Positions 1 to 8,852 of a stretch of 32,770 bases of DNA are shown piece by piece. The position numbers were made by a program, and so were the translations under genes. Below the pieces are notes generated by a model that was not told the DNA's origin, did not search any database, and saw only the letters and a list, made by a program, of their open reading frames with translations. Every line of letters begins with the position of its first letter. Within the stretch, counting starts at the first letter, position 1. This DNA comes from Planctomycetota bacterium (lineage in GTDB: Bacteria; Planctomycetota; UBA1135; UBA2386): contig JAJFFD010000159.1 in NCBI GenBank assembly GCA_021776805.1, forward strand, positions 1-32,770. The letters are read 5' to 3'.

Positions 1-1
1 C

Positions 2-799
2 AAGTTCAGGCCTGGGTCCCCAGAGATCATGTTCACTAGTGCATCCACGGATGCAGAGGGGAGATTTCAAGTTCATGCTGCGGGAGGCTCGGCGCGATGG
101 CTGGTGATTTCCCACCCCATGTACTGGGGAGTCTCCCGGAAGGACGTTGTTCCCGGTTCTGATCTCAACATCTCCATGCGGCCCTTTCCTCTTTGGGATC
201 TACAGGGGCGTCTGCTCACCGGCGTGGATGGAGTGCCCGTGCCAGGCGCCAAGCTCAATGTGAATGAGCGGAATGTAGTTGCGGATGAGGAAGGGCGTTT
301 CTTGTTCGCCGGGCTCCCAGAAAAGCGGGGCATGACGGTGTTTGCACAGGCCGAGGGCTATCGGGGTGTCCGCTGGGAATTCGAAGCGAGGGAAGAGGAG
401 ATGACTTTCTACATGGCAGCGAAGGATCCGGAGCAGCGAGTCGCTGATGGCAGCACGGGCATGCTATCCGGACAGGTTTTGTACCCGGATGGATCACCGG
501 CTGCTTCCTTGGTTGTGGGATTGACTATCGATGGAGGGAACCGCTCGCCAGGAGGTGCAGCGCCTTCGAAGGGAGGAATCAAACTCGGACGCGCGCCAAG
601 GAAGTATGAATTCTATGTTGATGGAAGACTGGTAGTTCCAAGGTACGTCCAAACCGACTCGAGAGGCCAGTTCAGCATCGAGTTTGGAGTGTCTGGTCTT
701 GCCAAGATCTACACAACAGGCGGACAGGCGTTTGGCACCACCATGCAAGTCCAACTCGGCAAGCACTACAACGACATCACCCTCACCACAAAGCGCTAA
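2..799 (+). CDS. Carboxypeptidase-regulatory-like repeat protein, 3' part
   Basis: The frame is open from the first base, so the true start lies upstream and only the C-terminal part (about 265 residues) is present. It shows at least two, probably three, beta-sandwich repeats of the carboxypeptidase-regulatory/CNA-B kind. Their typical phrases are visible: a Gly-rich strand followed by 'GVPVPGAKLNV', then 'DEEGRFLFAGLP', and later 'LSGQVLYPDGSPAASLVV'. Such domains usually sit in secreted or surface proteins and have structural or binding roles. No catalytic motif is visible. Only two bases separate its stop from the Nudix gene, so the two are probably co-transcribed. The repeats resemble those of the protein at 2602-3858. 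A specific function cannot be assigned. Confidence 0.75.
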   Translation, partial: KFRPGSPEIMFTSASTDAEGRFQVHAAGGSARWLVISHPMYWGVSRKDVVPGSDLNISMRPFPLWDLQGRLLTGVDGVPVPGAKLNVNERNVVADEEGRFLFAGLPEKRGMTVFAQAEGYRGVRWEFEAREEEMTFYMAAKDPEQRVADGSTGMLSGQVLYPDGSPAASLVVGLTIDGGNRSPGGAAPSKGGIKLGRAPRKYEFYVDGRLVVPRYVQTDSRGQFSIEFGVSGLAKIYTTGGQAFGTTMQVQLGKHYNDITLTTKR

Positions 800-801
800 C
801 C

Positions 802-1344
802 ATGCCCCTCCAACCCTGGGAAGAGCTGCGCGAACGCCAGCTCGCCAAGTTCAAGGTCTTCACCGTACGCGAAGCGACGCGACGATCTCCGCGCACCGGT
901 CGCGAGTCGGGCATGTTCGTCATCGACACCGCCAACTGGGTCAACATCGTCGCGATCACAAGCGACCAGCAGGTCATCCTCGTCAACCAATGGCGGCAGG
1001 GATCCCGCGCATTCTCCCTCGAGATCCCCGGCGGCATCGTCGATCCTGGTGAAGAGCCCATGGCGGCGGCGGCGCGAGAACTACGCGAAGAGACCGGCTA
1101 TGAGCCCGGCGAGATTCGGCAGATCGGCGAGGTAAATCCCAACCCGGCCCTCTTCAGCAATCGTTGCAGCACCTTCCTCGCCACGGGCTGCGAACTGGTG
1201 GGGGAGATTCAGATGGATGCGGGGGAGGATCTGGAAGTGATCACCATGCCCTTGGATGAAGTGGAGCGGCGCGCGCAGTCGGGGGAGATTCACAACGCCG
1301 TCGTCCTGGCCGGCCTATACCTGCACAAGACCCTGCAGGCCTAG
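802..1344 (+). CDS. Nudix hydrolase, ADP-ribose pyrophosphatase type
   Basis: This 180-residue protein has a perfect Nudix box (GX5EX7REUXEEXGU) at residues 78-100: Gly78, Glu84, then RELREETGY. The box binds Mg2+ and cleaves nucleoside-diphosphate-X substrates. The stretch before it (WVNIVAITSDQQVILVNQWR, 46-65), the FSLEIPGG lead-in and the later NPALFSNRC segment fit the ADP-ribose/NDP-sugar pyrophosphatase branch (NudF-like) better than MutT. Substrate choice is inferred. The ATG lies two bases after the preceding stop. The stop shares the tetranucleotide CTAG with the stop of the convergent sixA-like gene. Confidence 0.88.
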   Translation: MPLQPWEELRERQLAKFKVFTVREATRRSPRTGRESGMFVIDTANWVNIVAITSDQQVILVNQWRQGSRAFSLEIPGGIVDPGEEPMAAAARELREETGYEPGEIRQIGEVNPNPALFSNRCSTFLATGCELVGEIQMDAGEDLEVITMPLDEVERRAQSGEIHNAVVLAGLYLHKTLQA

Positions 1345-1844
1345 GCGAGCTTGCGCGCTTCCTTCTGGGAGAGGCAGAAGACCAGCCGGCCGGTCATGGC
1401 CTGAGCCTCGAGGACTTCGATGGCCACCATCATGCCCATGCTCAGAGGAATCGAGCGGCGGGAGGAGGATGAGAGCAGCAGACCGAAGAGGTTGCCCAGA
1501 TGTGGCTCGTGGCCGACCAGAGCGATCGAGCCCACGTCCTCGAGAAGATCACCCTGGAGTTGTTCGAGGATGGCGGTGGGGGCGACGGAATGGTGAAGAG
1601 CTGGTGTTGCTTCGATTTCGATGCTCGAGCCAAGGGACTCACGGAGTAGTTCGGCGGTCTGTTGTGCACGTAGCAGTGGGCTGGCGAGGATGCGATCCGG
1701 AGGGAGCATGAGTTTGCGATAGGCCTGCAAAGCCTTGCTCAACTTCTTGTGTCCATCTTCGGAGAGCGGACGGCCTTCGTCGCTGTACGAACCATCGGCC
1801 GCAGTGTCAGCGGCGATTCCATGGCGGAGGAGGTAGATGATCAT
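1341..1844 (-). CDS. sixA: Phosphohistidine phosphatase, SixA family
   Basis: The 167-residue protein is a small histidine phosphatase. The catalytic RHG is at residues 7-9 (His8 is the expected phospho-acceptor), Arg59 lies in SPLLRAQQTA, and the second histidine is His112 in VGHEPH. Length and the SPLLRA-QTAE and VGHEP motifs match SixA, which removes phosphate from phosphohistidine domains of phosphorelay proteins in the cytoplasm. It lies 39 bp downstream of rpiA on the same strand, so the two probably form one transcript. A small-molecule phosphatase of the same superfamily cannot be excluded. The window also encodes a two-component pair, but nothing here shows they interact. Confidence 0.85.
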   Translation of the reverse strand: MIIYLLRHGIAADTAADGSYSDEGRPLSEDGHKKLSKALQAYRKLMLPPDRILASPLLRAQQTAELLRESLGSSIEIEATPALHHSVAPTAILEQLQGDLLEDVGSIALVGHEPHLGNLFGLLLSSSSRRSIPLSMGMMVAIEVLEAQAMTGRLVFCLSQKEARKLA

Positions 1845-1883
1845 CGTTTCGCGGTCACCATGCTCTCTCGTTCTCGATCGAGG

Positions 1884-2573
1884 TCAATCGACGACTCGCA
1901 CTTTCCCGGATTCATCACCGATGAGAATCTTCTCGGCCATATCGACAAAGAGACCGTTGTCGAGGACGCCAGGAATACTGTTGATCTCGATCTCGAGTCC
2001 ACCGAGATCTTCACAGCTGCCGAGCTTGCAGTCGTAGATCATGTTGCCGTTGTCTGTGCGATAGGGTTCGCCGTCTTGGTTTTGGCGGAGTTGGGGTTCG
2101 AGCTCGAGCTTGCGCAGCTCGGCGGCTACCTGGCGACGACCGAAGGCCATCATCTCGACCGGCAAGAGGAAGGTGGCGCCGAGTCGATCGACCATCTTGT
2201 TCTCGCCGACGATGACGAGCATGCGGCGTGCCGCGCTGGCGACGATCTTTTCGCGTACGAGTGCGCCGCCCCCGCCTTTGATCAAGTTCTTCATGGGGTC
2301 GACTTCGTCGGCACCATCGATGGCCAAATCGAGTTCATCGACTTCGTCCAGACTGGTGAGAGGGATATCGAGCTCGCGTGCTCTGGCCGCCGTAGCTTCG
2401 CTGGTGGGAACTCCGATCAGTTCGAGACCCTCGCCGCGCATCCGCTCAGCGAGTCGGTCTAGCACATAGACGAAGGTAGATCCGGTGCCCAGCCCTACCC
2501 GCATCCCGGACTCGACAAGATCTGCTGCTGCATAGCCAACCGCCTGCTTGGCTTGATCCACTGCCTCGCTCAT
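1884..2573 (-). CDS. rpiA: Ribose-5-phosphate isomerase A
   Basis: RpiA interconverts ribose-5-phosphate and ribulose-5-phosphate in the non-oxidative pentose phosphate pathway. The 229 residues match the usual length. Diagnostic motifs are present in order: GLGTGST at 27-33 (phosphate binding), DGADEVD from residue 86, and KGGGGAL with the following REK (about 99-109), which contains the expected catalytic glutamate. The ATG at 2573 gives a normal N-terminus (MSEAVDQAKQAVG). Only 28 bp separate this start from the first possible start of the divergent gene at 2602. sixA follows 39 bp downstream. Confidence 0.95.
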   Translation of the reverse strand: MSEAVDQAKQAVGYAAADLVESGMRVGLGTGSTFVYVLDRLAERMRGEGLELIGVPTSEATAARARELDIPLTSLDEVDELDLAIDGADEVDPMKNLIKGGGGALVREKIVASAARRMLVIVGENKMVDRLGATFLLPVEMMAFGRRQVAAELRKLELEPQLRQNQDGEPYRTDNGNMIYDCKLGSCEDLGGLEIEINSIPGVLDNGLFVDMAEKILIGDESGKVRVVD

Positions 2574-2601
2574 TGCTGCACCTTACCCAGCCCCCCTTGC
2601 T

Positions 2602-3858
2602 TTGCCCCAGGCCTGGACCCAGAATTCGGTGAGCTTGACTGCCACCGATAGCCCCAGTAGGAGACCCCGGCGGAAACCACGGCCCAAGCCCCGGGGCCGT
2701 ATCGCCAACGCGCCGGTCACCATCAGGATTGGCCTGCCTGCTGCCCTTGTGTTTGGCCTGATCTATTGGAGCGTGGGGGAGTGGGTGGATGCCACCGCAT
2801 CCCTGCAGGTAGTCGATGGGCAAGGCGCGGTTCCGGAAGGGCTACGCATTGAGCTCTTTGCCCATGAGCCGGAGAAATCGAGCGCTTCGCCGACCGCCAA
2901 GCTGGCTGATTTCGAGAGTCCCGAGGGTGCTCTGCAATTCACTGCGGATGATCTCGCCGGCAGTTCCGCCTTGGCGCGAGTTTCTGCTCCCGGCTTTGGT
3001 CTGAGTTGGAGTCTTCTCGAAGTTGGTGTGCAGTCGAAGATCGAGTTGGGGGCGCCTGCAATTGCCGAGGGCAAGATCTTCGCGCCACCGGCGCTGCTGG
3101 CGGGTGCGCGAGTGCAGGCCTTTGGTGGTGGTTCGCGCGGTGTGCTATTGATGGAGACCGAGACCCGTGGTGATGGCAGCTTCACCTTGGAAGGCTTCTC
3201 GGAAAACCTTCGCTACTTGCTGGTACGCGTTTTTCAGGAGGGCTTCGCAGTACAAGAACTCGACTGGGAGATTCGCGGCAGGAGTTCCCTGGACTTGACC
3301 TTGGAGGCCACCAAGTTGCTCAAGGGTTCAATTGAGTTTTGTGAGGGGCTCATGACGCAGCCCATGGAGCTACGCGCCTATCAGGTGCCCGGGGTTAGCG
3401 CCAGGAGCGATGACCAGGGGAAGTTCGTGATGAAGCACTTGCCGGCAGCACCATTGAAGACCGCCATCTTGCTATCCTCTCTGCCGCCCGAATTCACCCA
3501 TCGGCGTCTGCAGGTGCAGGCGAACGATCAGCCAGTGAAGCTAGTGGTGGCCAGATCGGCGATGGTGCATGGTCAGGTGGTCAATGGTAACAATGGTCAG
3601 GGTGTCCCTGCCGCCAAGGTCTACCACGAGCATGGCCCGGCGGGCCTCGAGATCGTGGTCAGCGATGCGAATGGCTACTTCGAGATCGGTCGCTTGCCTC
3701 CCGGCGAAGTGCGACTGGATGCGGACATCATGATTCAGACCAGGGCGATCCCCAGCGACCCAGCGTCTGCCATGCGTCGCAAGCTCATTCAGGGGCACGT
3801 GATCGTCGACTGTATCGAGGGCGAGACCTTGCCCGACGTGATGATCAAGGTCTACTGA
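2602..3858 (+). CDS. Membrane-anchored carboxypeptidase-regulatory-like protein
   Basis: About 418 residues. A short cytoplasmic tail very rich in Arg, Lys and Pro (about 18-33) precedes one hydrophobic segment (about 42-58, GLPAALVFGLIYW), so it should be anchored N-in with the rest outside the cytoplasm. The exported part has several beta-sandwich repeats with phrases such as 'TRGDGSFTLEGF', 'SDDQGKFVMKHLP' and 'SDANGYFEIGRLPPGEV', typical of carboxypeptidase-regulatory-like domains. No enzyme motif is seen. The start is uncertain because there is no ATG near the 5' end: TTG 2602, GTG 2629 and TTG 2635 are all possible, none with a clear ribosome site. Its last seven bases overlap the convergent cation transporter gene. 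Confidence 0.78.
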   Translation: MPQAWTQNSVSLTATDSPSRRPRRKPRPKPRGRIANAPVTIRIGLPAALVFGLIYWSVGEWVDATASLQVVDGQGAVPEGLRIELFAHEPEKSSASPTAKLADFESPEGALQFTADDLAGSSALARVSAPGFGLSWSLLEVGVQSKIELGAPAIAEGKIFAPPALLAGARVQAFGGGSRGVLLMETETRGDGSFTLEGFSENLRYLLVRVFQEGFAVQELDWEIRGRSSLDLTLEATKLLKGSIEFCEGLMTQPMELRAYQVPGVSARSDDQGKFVMKHLPAAPLKTAILLSSLPPEFTHRRLQVQANDQPVKLVVARSAMVHGQVVNGNNGQGVPAAKVYHEHGPAGLEIVVSDANGYFEIGRLPPGEVRLDADIMIQTRAIPSDPASAMRRKLIQGHVIVDCIEGETLPDVMIKVY

Positions 3859-4703
3859 GAGCTCTCTTCGTTGGGCTCAACGTGCACGTGCACTTCGGTG
3901 AGCCGAGAGAGCGCAGCGATGATCGCTTCTTCGACTCGATGTGCCAGCTCGTGTGCTTCGGAAACGGTCATGGTCCCATCCACGGCGAGAATCATGTCCA
4001 TGCGATAGCTGCCGCCCATGGGTTGAACTCTGGTTTGTCGCACGCTGATAACCCCAGTCTGGCTTTCCGCCAGGCTGGCTGCGGACTTGGCCATCTCCGG
4101 AGGCGCTTCCTGCATGAGGATGCCAACGTTTTCCCGCACAGGTTTGAGCCCCAAGAACAGAATGTATAGGCCGATCAGACTGCCGGTGATGGTGTCCGCC
4201 TGTGGATAGCCCGAGCGGGCGATGAAGATCCCGACCGCTGCGCCGAGGGCAGTGACCACGTCGGCGCGGTGGTCGCGGGCGGAGGCTAGTAGTGTGGGGG
4301 AGCCAGTACGTCGACCGCTGCGTATTGAGACCTGATAGAGGATCTCCTTGACCACGGCGGTGAGTGCTGCCGCGTATATGGCCATGACCTCTGGGGTGCC
4401 ACGACCCTCCTCTCTGAAGAAGAAGAAGGCGTCGATGCAGATGAAGCCACCGGTCGCGCAGAGCATGCCACCGATAAGCAGGCCGGCGAGCGCTTCGGCG
4501 TTGCCATGCCCATAGGGATGATTCTCGTCCGGCGGCATCTTGCCGTAGCGGAATGCCACCCAGGCGACGAAGGTCGCGAATACATCGCCAGCGGAATTGA
4601 AAGCATCCGCGATGAGTGCGCGTGAGGAGGCGAGCGACCCCACGGTAAACTTGAGGACAGCGAGGGCAATGTTGGTCAGTAGCGCTGCGAGCTGGATGCT
4701 CAT
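3852..4703 (-). CDS. Cation diffusion facilitator transporter, possibly Mn2+ type
   Basis: With the ATG at 4703 the protein has 283 residues, the usual size for this family of inner-membrane metal/H+ antiporters. Hydrophobic helices fill the first 200 residues, and a soluble cytoplasmic domain follows, ending with VHVHVEPNE. The metal-site pattern is N36-x-x-x-D40 in helix 2 (ADAFNSAGD) and D144-x-x-x-D148 in helix 5 (RDHRADV). This departs from the His/Asp pattern of zinc exporters and is closer to the manganese-type clade, so Mn2+ (or Fe2+) efflux is a reasonable inference. The frame runs further upstream, but that stretch lacks membrane character and would overlap the divergent exported-protein gene, so the later ATG was chosen. 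Confidence 0.88.
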   Translation of the reverse strand: MSIQLAALLTNIALAVLKFTVGSLASSRALIADAFNSAGDVFATFVAWVAFRYGKMPPDENHPYGHGNAEALAGLLIGGMLCATGGFICIDAFFFFREEGRGTPEVMAIYAAALTAVVKEILYQVSIRSGRRTGSPTLLASARDHRADVVTALGAAVGIFIARSGYPQADTITGSLIGLYILFLGLKPVRENVGILMQEAPPEMAKSAASLAESQTGVISVRQTRVQPMGGSYRMDMILAVDGTMTVSEAHELAHRVEEAIIAALSRLTEVHVHVEPNEESSQ

Positions 4704-4731
4704 GGGCGATGATGCAGGCGCAATGTAAGCT

Positions 4732-5256
4732 ATGCCCATGCGCATTCTCCTCTTGATCGCTCTTTTCGCGATGGGCAGCCAGGATCCGCAGGGGAAGACC
4801 GTTCCTGCCGCGGCGCCGAAAGCTCGCAAGGCTCTGACTCCTGTGCAGGAGCCCTTCCGCAGCTCCGTGGAGAGAAAGGACCTCATACAGCAGTTCGCTG
4901 CTGCGAGCCCTCTCGAGGGACTGTTCAAGTTGGAGCGCTACAGTTTGCCAGGGCGCGGCGAACTGATCGGGTGCAGCGGCTACGTCTTCTTTGGTCGCCA
5001 ACACATGCAGCTCTACTTGCAGGTTCCGCAGAAGGGCTCCGCCAAGCCTGCAGTGCAGGCGAGTGTGCGGCGCTACGTCTTGCGTGGCCAGCAACTGATG
5101 ATGACCAGCCTCGAGGGCCACGCAGTGGGCTCTGAGGGTCAGTTGAGTGTGGAGAGGGCCCGCAGTACCGAGTCCAGGCAAGTCGACCTGGCCGGAACCA
5201 AACTTCGCTTGAGCAAGGCGGACGGTTCCTTCATGGAACTCGTCCGGGTGGAGTAG
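4732..5256 (+). CDS. Exported protein of unknown function
   Basis: A 174-residue protein whose N-terminus (PMRILLLIALFAMGSQD) reads as a short signal peptide, so it is probably secreted or periplasmic. The mature part has alternating hydrophobic strands (for example GYVFFGRQHMQLYLQVP, then VRRYVLRGQQLMM), suggesting a beta-rich fold. This is faintly reminiscent of LolA-like lipid-binding proteins, but no motif proves it. A second ATG at 4738 (MRILLLIALFAMG) is an equally good start. The gene is divergent from the cation transporter with 28 bp between the chosen starts. It ends one base before the convergent murJ. I do not recognise the family. Confidence 0.65.
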   Translation: MPMRILLLIALFAMGSQDPQGKTVPAAAPKARKALTPVQEPFRSSVERKDLIQQFAAASPLEGLFKLERYSLPGRGELIGCSGYVFFGRQHMQLYLQVPQKGSAKPAVQASVRRYVLRGQQLMMTSLEGHAVGSEGQLSVERARSTESRQVDLAGTKLRLSKADGSFMELVRVE

Positions 5257-5257
5257 T

Positions 5258-6853
5258 TCAGCGCCTACGCAAGACGCGCAGGAGGGGAGTGAGCTCCGGG
5301 CTGCGCATCAGGAGGTGCACAAGGGCATAGCTGCCGATGCCAGCAAGGATGGGGACTACAAGTCGGAACAGCACTAGCTCGAGCCTGCTATCCACTGCGA
5401 AGAGTCCCTGGCTGCCGAAGACCGCCGCTGACATGACTGCGGTGGCCAGCAGAAGCCTCAGGTAGTAGCCCTTGGCAAGCATTTCTTCGCTGGGGCGAAC
5501 GCGGTCGGTCTTGAGCTTGAGGGCGGCGAGATTGATGAATGCGCAGCAGCTGGTCGCCAAGGTGAATCCGGCCACGCCCATTCCCAGCCCAAGCACAAAG
5601 CTGAGATTGAGGGCGAGATTGAGTAGCACCAACCAGGCGGCGATGCGGGCGGGCGCGGCGACTTCGCCGAGGGCGTAGAGGGCACGCACGTAGAGTTGTG
5701 ATGCCCCCAGAGCGGGTAGGCCGGCCACCAGCGCGACGGTTGTCCAGCGTGTATCGGGCACATCCGCGAGCCCGTACTGACCGCCAACGAAGATCGCCTC
5801 GATGAGGTCTCCCGCGATCAGCATCAAGCCAGCCGCCGCGGGCACCGCCAAGAAGAGAGTGTTGCGCAGAGCTCGCCCCAGGGTGGCGCGTAGCTCATCG
5901 CCGCTATCGCTGCCGGCGAGGTTTGCCAGACGGGGGAAGATGGCTACCGCGATGGGCAGGGCAACCAGGGCGTGGGGTAGAAGGAGAAGTCTGTTTGACA
6001 GAAAGATATGAAAACTGGCACCCGCCCCGACCAGGTACTCAGCCAGAGCCTGGTCGAGCAGCAGATTGAGCTGCACCAGGGACAGGCCGAGGATGGCTGG
6101 GCCCATGCTCCGGAAGACTCCCCATTCTGGACCGCCGGGTTGCGGGACTCGTGGCGCGCTGAATTGCCCCCGCCGTAGGAGAGGGATCACCGCCAGGAGC
6201 AACTGCAGCAGGCCCCCACCGAGGAGGCAGAAGGCGATGATGCGAGTCATTCCTGCAAGATCACCGCCCCCTTGCCAGAGCGCGATCATCAGTCCGCCTA
6301 TCCAACATAGGTTGAGCACAATGGGCGCTGCCGCAGGTATGGCGAAGACACCGAGGGAGTTGAGTGCCCCGGCATAGACTGCCAAGAGGCAGACCGGGAT
6401 CACATACGGAAAGAGGATGGCAAGCAGCTCGCTCATCAGGCTGCCACGCTCGGTCTCGCTCACCCCTTCGCCAGCCAGGCCCCAGGCCTCAACGGGCATG
6501 AAAAAGCTGAGCAAGAGGACCAGGACCGCCAGGCAGGTAAGCAGGATGAGCAAGCCACCACTGACCCCGGCGAGCAGAGCGCGAGCTCCCTGACCATCCC
6601 CCGCTGCCAGCTTCTTGCTGTAAGCAGGAATGAATGCGGCCGAAAGCGCGCCTTCACCAAAGAGACGCCGCAGCAGGTTTGGCAGCATCCAGGCGAGGAC
6701 GAAGGTCCCTGAGGCCCAGCTCACCCCGAGGGCGTAGCTGGTGAGCATGTCCCGCAGCAGGCCCAGGATGCGGGAGACCATGGTCATGCCGGAGATTGAG
6801 CCGGCAGCCCGTAAGAAACTCCTGGGTTCGTCCTGGCGGGGATGCTCAGTCAT
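5258..6853 (-). CDS. murJ: Lipid II flippase MurJ (MviN family)
   Basis: MurJ moves the lipid-linked peptidoglycan precursor across the inner membrane. The 531-residue protein is almost entirely membrane helices, about 14 as in the family. The conserved N-terminal pattern is present: SGMTMVSRILGLLRD (about 21-35, with Arg28 and Arg34) and PNLLRRLFGEGALSAAFIP (about 58-76). The ATG at 6853 was chosen; a TTG three codons upstream is possible. No clear ribosome site is visible. It converges on the small exported protein gene and diverges from the carboxypeptidase gene across 133 bp. Its presence argues for a peptidoglycan wall in this organism. Confidence 0.95.
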   Translation of the reverse strand: MTEHPRQDEPRSFLRAAGSISGMTMVSRILGLLRDMLTSYALGVSWASGTFVLAWMLPNLLRRLFGEGALSAAFIPAYSKKLAAGDGQGARALLAGVSGGLLILLTCLAVLVLLLSFFMPVEAWGLAGEGVSETERGSLMSELLAILFPYVIPVCLLAVYAGALNSLGVFAIPAAAPIVLNLCWIGGLMIALWQGGGDLAGMTRIIAFCLLGGGLLQLLLAVIPLLRRGQFSAPRVPQPGGPEWGVFRSMGPAILGLSLVQLNLLLDQALAEYLVGAGASFHIFLSNRLLLLPHALVALPIAVAIFPRLANLAGSDSGDELRATLGRALRNTLFLAVPAAAGLMLIAGDLIEAIFVGGQYGLADVPDTRWTTVALVAGLPALGASQLYVRALYALGEVAAPARIAAWLVLLNLALNLSFVLGLGMGVAGFTLATSCCAFINLAALKLKTDRVRPSEEMLAKGYYLRLLLATAVMSAAVFGSQGLFAVDSRLELVLFRLVVPILAGIGSYALVHLLMRSPELTPLLRVLRRR

Positions 6854-6986
6854 CGACAGCAAGGCTAGGCTGGGGCATGACCCGGGTTAATTCCATAACC
6901 TCCGGGGCTTTCCGATCTAGGGTCGTCCGGGAACAATGGCCCTGCCTGCCCCCAATTCCAATCCTCTCGCCCATCAGTCCCCCTCG

Positions 6987-8804
6987 ATGTCCATCAAGCT
7001 CGCCCTCGGCCTGGGTCTATGCCTGGCCCTTTCCCTCCCTGCCCAGAATCCGGAAACCAGCTATCTCTTCGAGATCGGTGAGCATCTCACCGAGGCTCAG
7101 CGCGCTGCGCTGCCGAATCTCGATGTCTTGCATGCTCACGATGCTGGTATCCGGAAGGTGGTCGTGCCGCCCGCTGAGATCGGGTATTTCCGCCGCCTCT
7201 TTCCAGAGGCCTCCTTGCTCGAGCGGGGCCGCCCCTTCGCCGAGATTCTCGCGGATCGCGCCCAGGCCGCAGGCCCCGAAGCGGTGCCAGGTGACAACCG
7301 CTACTTCACGGTCGCTGAGATCAACCAGGAGATGGCCGACCTTGCAGCTCAGTATCCGGACATCGCCAAGGTGGTCGACTTGAGTGCCTTGCCAGGTGCG
7401 AGCAAGACGGCCCAGGGTCGCAGCATCTTCGCCTTGAAAGTCTCCAACAAGGTCAACGAGGAAGAGGATCAGCCTGGCATCATCGTCGCTGCCCAGCATC
7501 ACTGCCGTGAGCTCAACGCGCCATTCATGGTTATCGGCGCCATGCGCCGCTTGTTGGCCAGTTCGGTAAACGACAGCGTGCTCAGCCAGGTGATCTACGA
7601 GAACGAGATCTACTTTGTGCCCATGGTGAATCCGGATGGAGTTGCCCATGTCTGGAGCGTGGATAACTGGTGGCGGAAGAATCGGCGCAACAACGGTGAT
7701 GGCAGCTTCGGTGTCGACCTGAACCGCAACTACCCGACCCGTTGGGCAACGAACTGCGGATCAAGCTCTAACACGAGTAGCAACACCTACCATGGCCCCG
7801 GCCCGGCGAGCGAGCCCGAGGTGCAGACCATGCGCGCCCTCGCCGAGTACCTGAGACCGGAGCTGTATCTGGACTTCCACAGCTCGGGACAGGAGGTGCT
7901 GTTCACCTATCCACCGCCCTCCTGTATCAACCCACCGCTCACCGCTGCGCTCAGCAACTTCATCCAGGCCTTTGCGGACGACCTGCGTGGGCCCATGAAC
8001 TACGCCACCCGAGTGCCTTCGGCCTCCGGCGAGTCCCCCGAGGACTACTGGCAGAATGGCGCCATGGCTTTCCTCATCGAGGTCGGCACCTCTTTTCAGC
8101 CTCCCTTCCAGTTCACCGAGCAGGAGGAAGCGAGAGTCTGGCCCGGCGTGGAGCAAGCACTCATCAATTGGGATCCGGTGCTTCGCGGGCACCTTAGCTC
8201 CGGAACGACCGGTGACCCGATCGCCGGCAAGATCGAATTGAGTCCTGGCTTCGTTCGCTCTGGCGAGAGCTCCTTCAGCCGCGCCCGCGATGGTCGCTTT
8301 GCCATGTGGATGCCGATCGGGCTCTGGGATGTGACCTTTTCGGCTCCCGGGCACATTTCCGAGACCAGGACCATCCGGGTCCTCGATCTGGGCCAGCGGG
8401 CGACCATTGACCTGGCTCTGGAACCACTGGCAGAACTCAGCTCGACCCCAGCCGAGGGCAATGACAGCTTCCTCGACCTCGAGTACCTGAGCCCATCCGA
8501 CGCCGGTCAGCCGTACTGGATCGCCCTCTCTGCGGGCGCTGAGCCTGGCATCGACTTGGGACAGAGGGTCCTGCCCCTCAACCCGGACATCTGGATGCTC
8601 TGGTCCATCAACCCTGGCCCGCTCTTCATGAACAACCTGGGGATCCTCGGGACCGGGGGTGAGGGCACCGCCCAGGTGCGCTTCCCGCTGATCAGCGAGT
8701 TTTCTGGGATCTCCCTGTATGCGCTAGGAATGACTCTCGACCCGATTGCTCACCGTGGATTGCGTCGTTGGAGCAATCCAGTGGAGATCCAGCCCTTCCG
8801 TTGA
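6987..8804 (+). CDS. Secreted M14 zinc carboxypeptidase with C-terminal beta domains
   Basis: From the ATG at 6987 the protein has 605 residues and opens with a clear signal peptide (MSIKLALGLGLCLALSLPAQ). The peptidase domain spans roughly residues 100-390. Zinc ligands are His172 and Glu175 (HCRE) and His298 (DFHSSG). Substrate-binding NRNYP lies near residue 245, and the catalytic glutamate is Glu365 in IEVG. A carboxypeptidase-regulatory-like domain follows (about 410-480). A last beta-rich domain (about 490-605) has the 'GxxGxAxxxxPLxxxxxGxxLYAxxxxxD' rhythm common at the end of planctomycete exported proteins. It probably degrades peptides outside the cytoplasm. An ATG at 6936 would add 17 residues ahead of the signal peptide and is less likely. 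Confidence 0.92.
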   Translation: MSIKLALGLGLCLALSLPAQNPETSYLFEIGEHLTEAQRAALPNLDVLHAHDAGIRKVVVPPAEIGYFRRLFPEASLLERGRPFAEILADRAQAAGPEAVPGDNRYFTVAEINQEMADLAAQYPDIAKVVDLSALPGASKTAQGRSIFALKVSNKVNEEEDQPGIIVAAQHHCRELNAPFMVIGAMRRLLASSVNDSVLSQVIYENEIYFVPMVNPDGVAHVWSVDNWWRKNRRNNGDGSFGVDLNRNYPTRWATNCGSSSNTSSNTYHGPGPASEPEVQTMRALAEYLRPELYLDFHSSGQEVLFTYPPPSCINPPLTAALSNFIQAFADDLRGPMNYATRVPSASGESPEDYWQNGAMAFLIEVGTSFQPPFQFTEQEEARVWPGVEQALINWDPVLRGHLSSGTTGDPIAGKIELSPGFVRSGESSFSRARDGRFAMWMPIGLWDVTFSAPGHISETRTIRVLDLGQRATIDLALEPLAELSSTPAEGNDSFLDLEYLSPSDAGQPYWIALSAGAEPGIDLGQRVLPLNPDIWMLWSINPGPLFMNNLGILGTGGEGTAQVRFPLISEFSGISLYALGMTLDPIAHRGLRRWSNPVEIQPFR

Positions 8805-8852
8805 GATTCGGACAGTTGCCGAGAAGAGCCTCTGCGGATAACTTGGCCGGCC

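Noticed and set aside
4704..4928. Upstream extension of the cation facilitator
   Set aside because: The extra 75 residues are not membrane-like and would overlap the signal-peptide start of the divergent gene. The ATG at 4703 gives the normal family N-terminus.
3877..5181. A 434-codon frame on the - strand spanning the transporter and the exported-protein gene
   Set aside because: It is an Arg/His-rich frame-shifted shadow of the transporter with no motifs.
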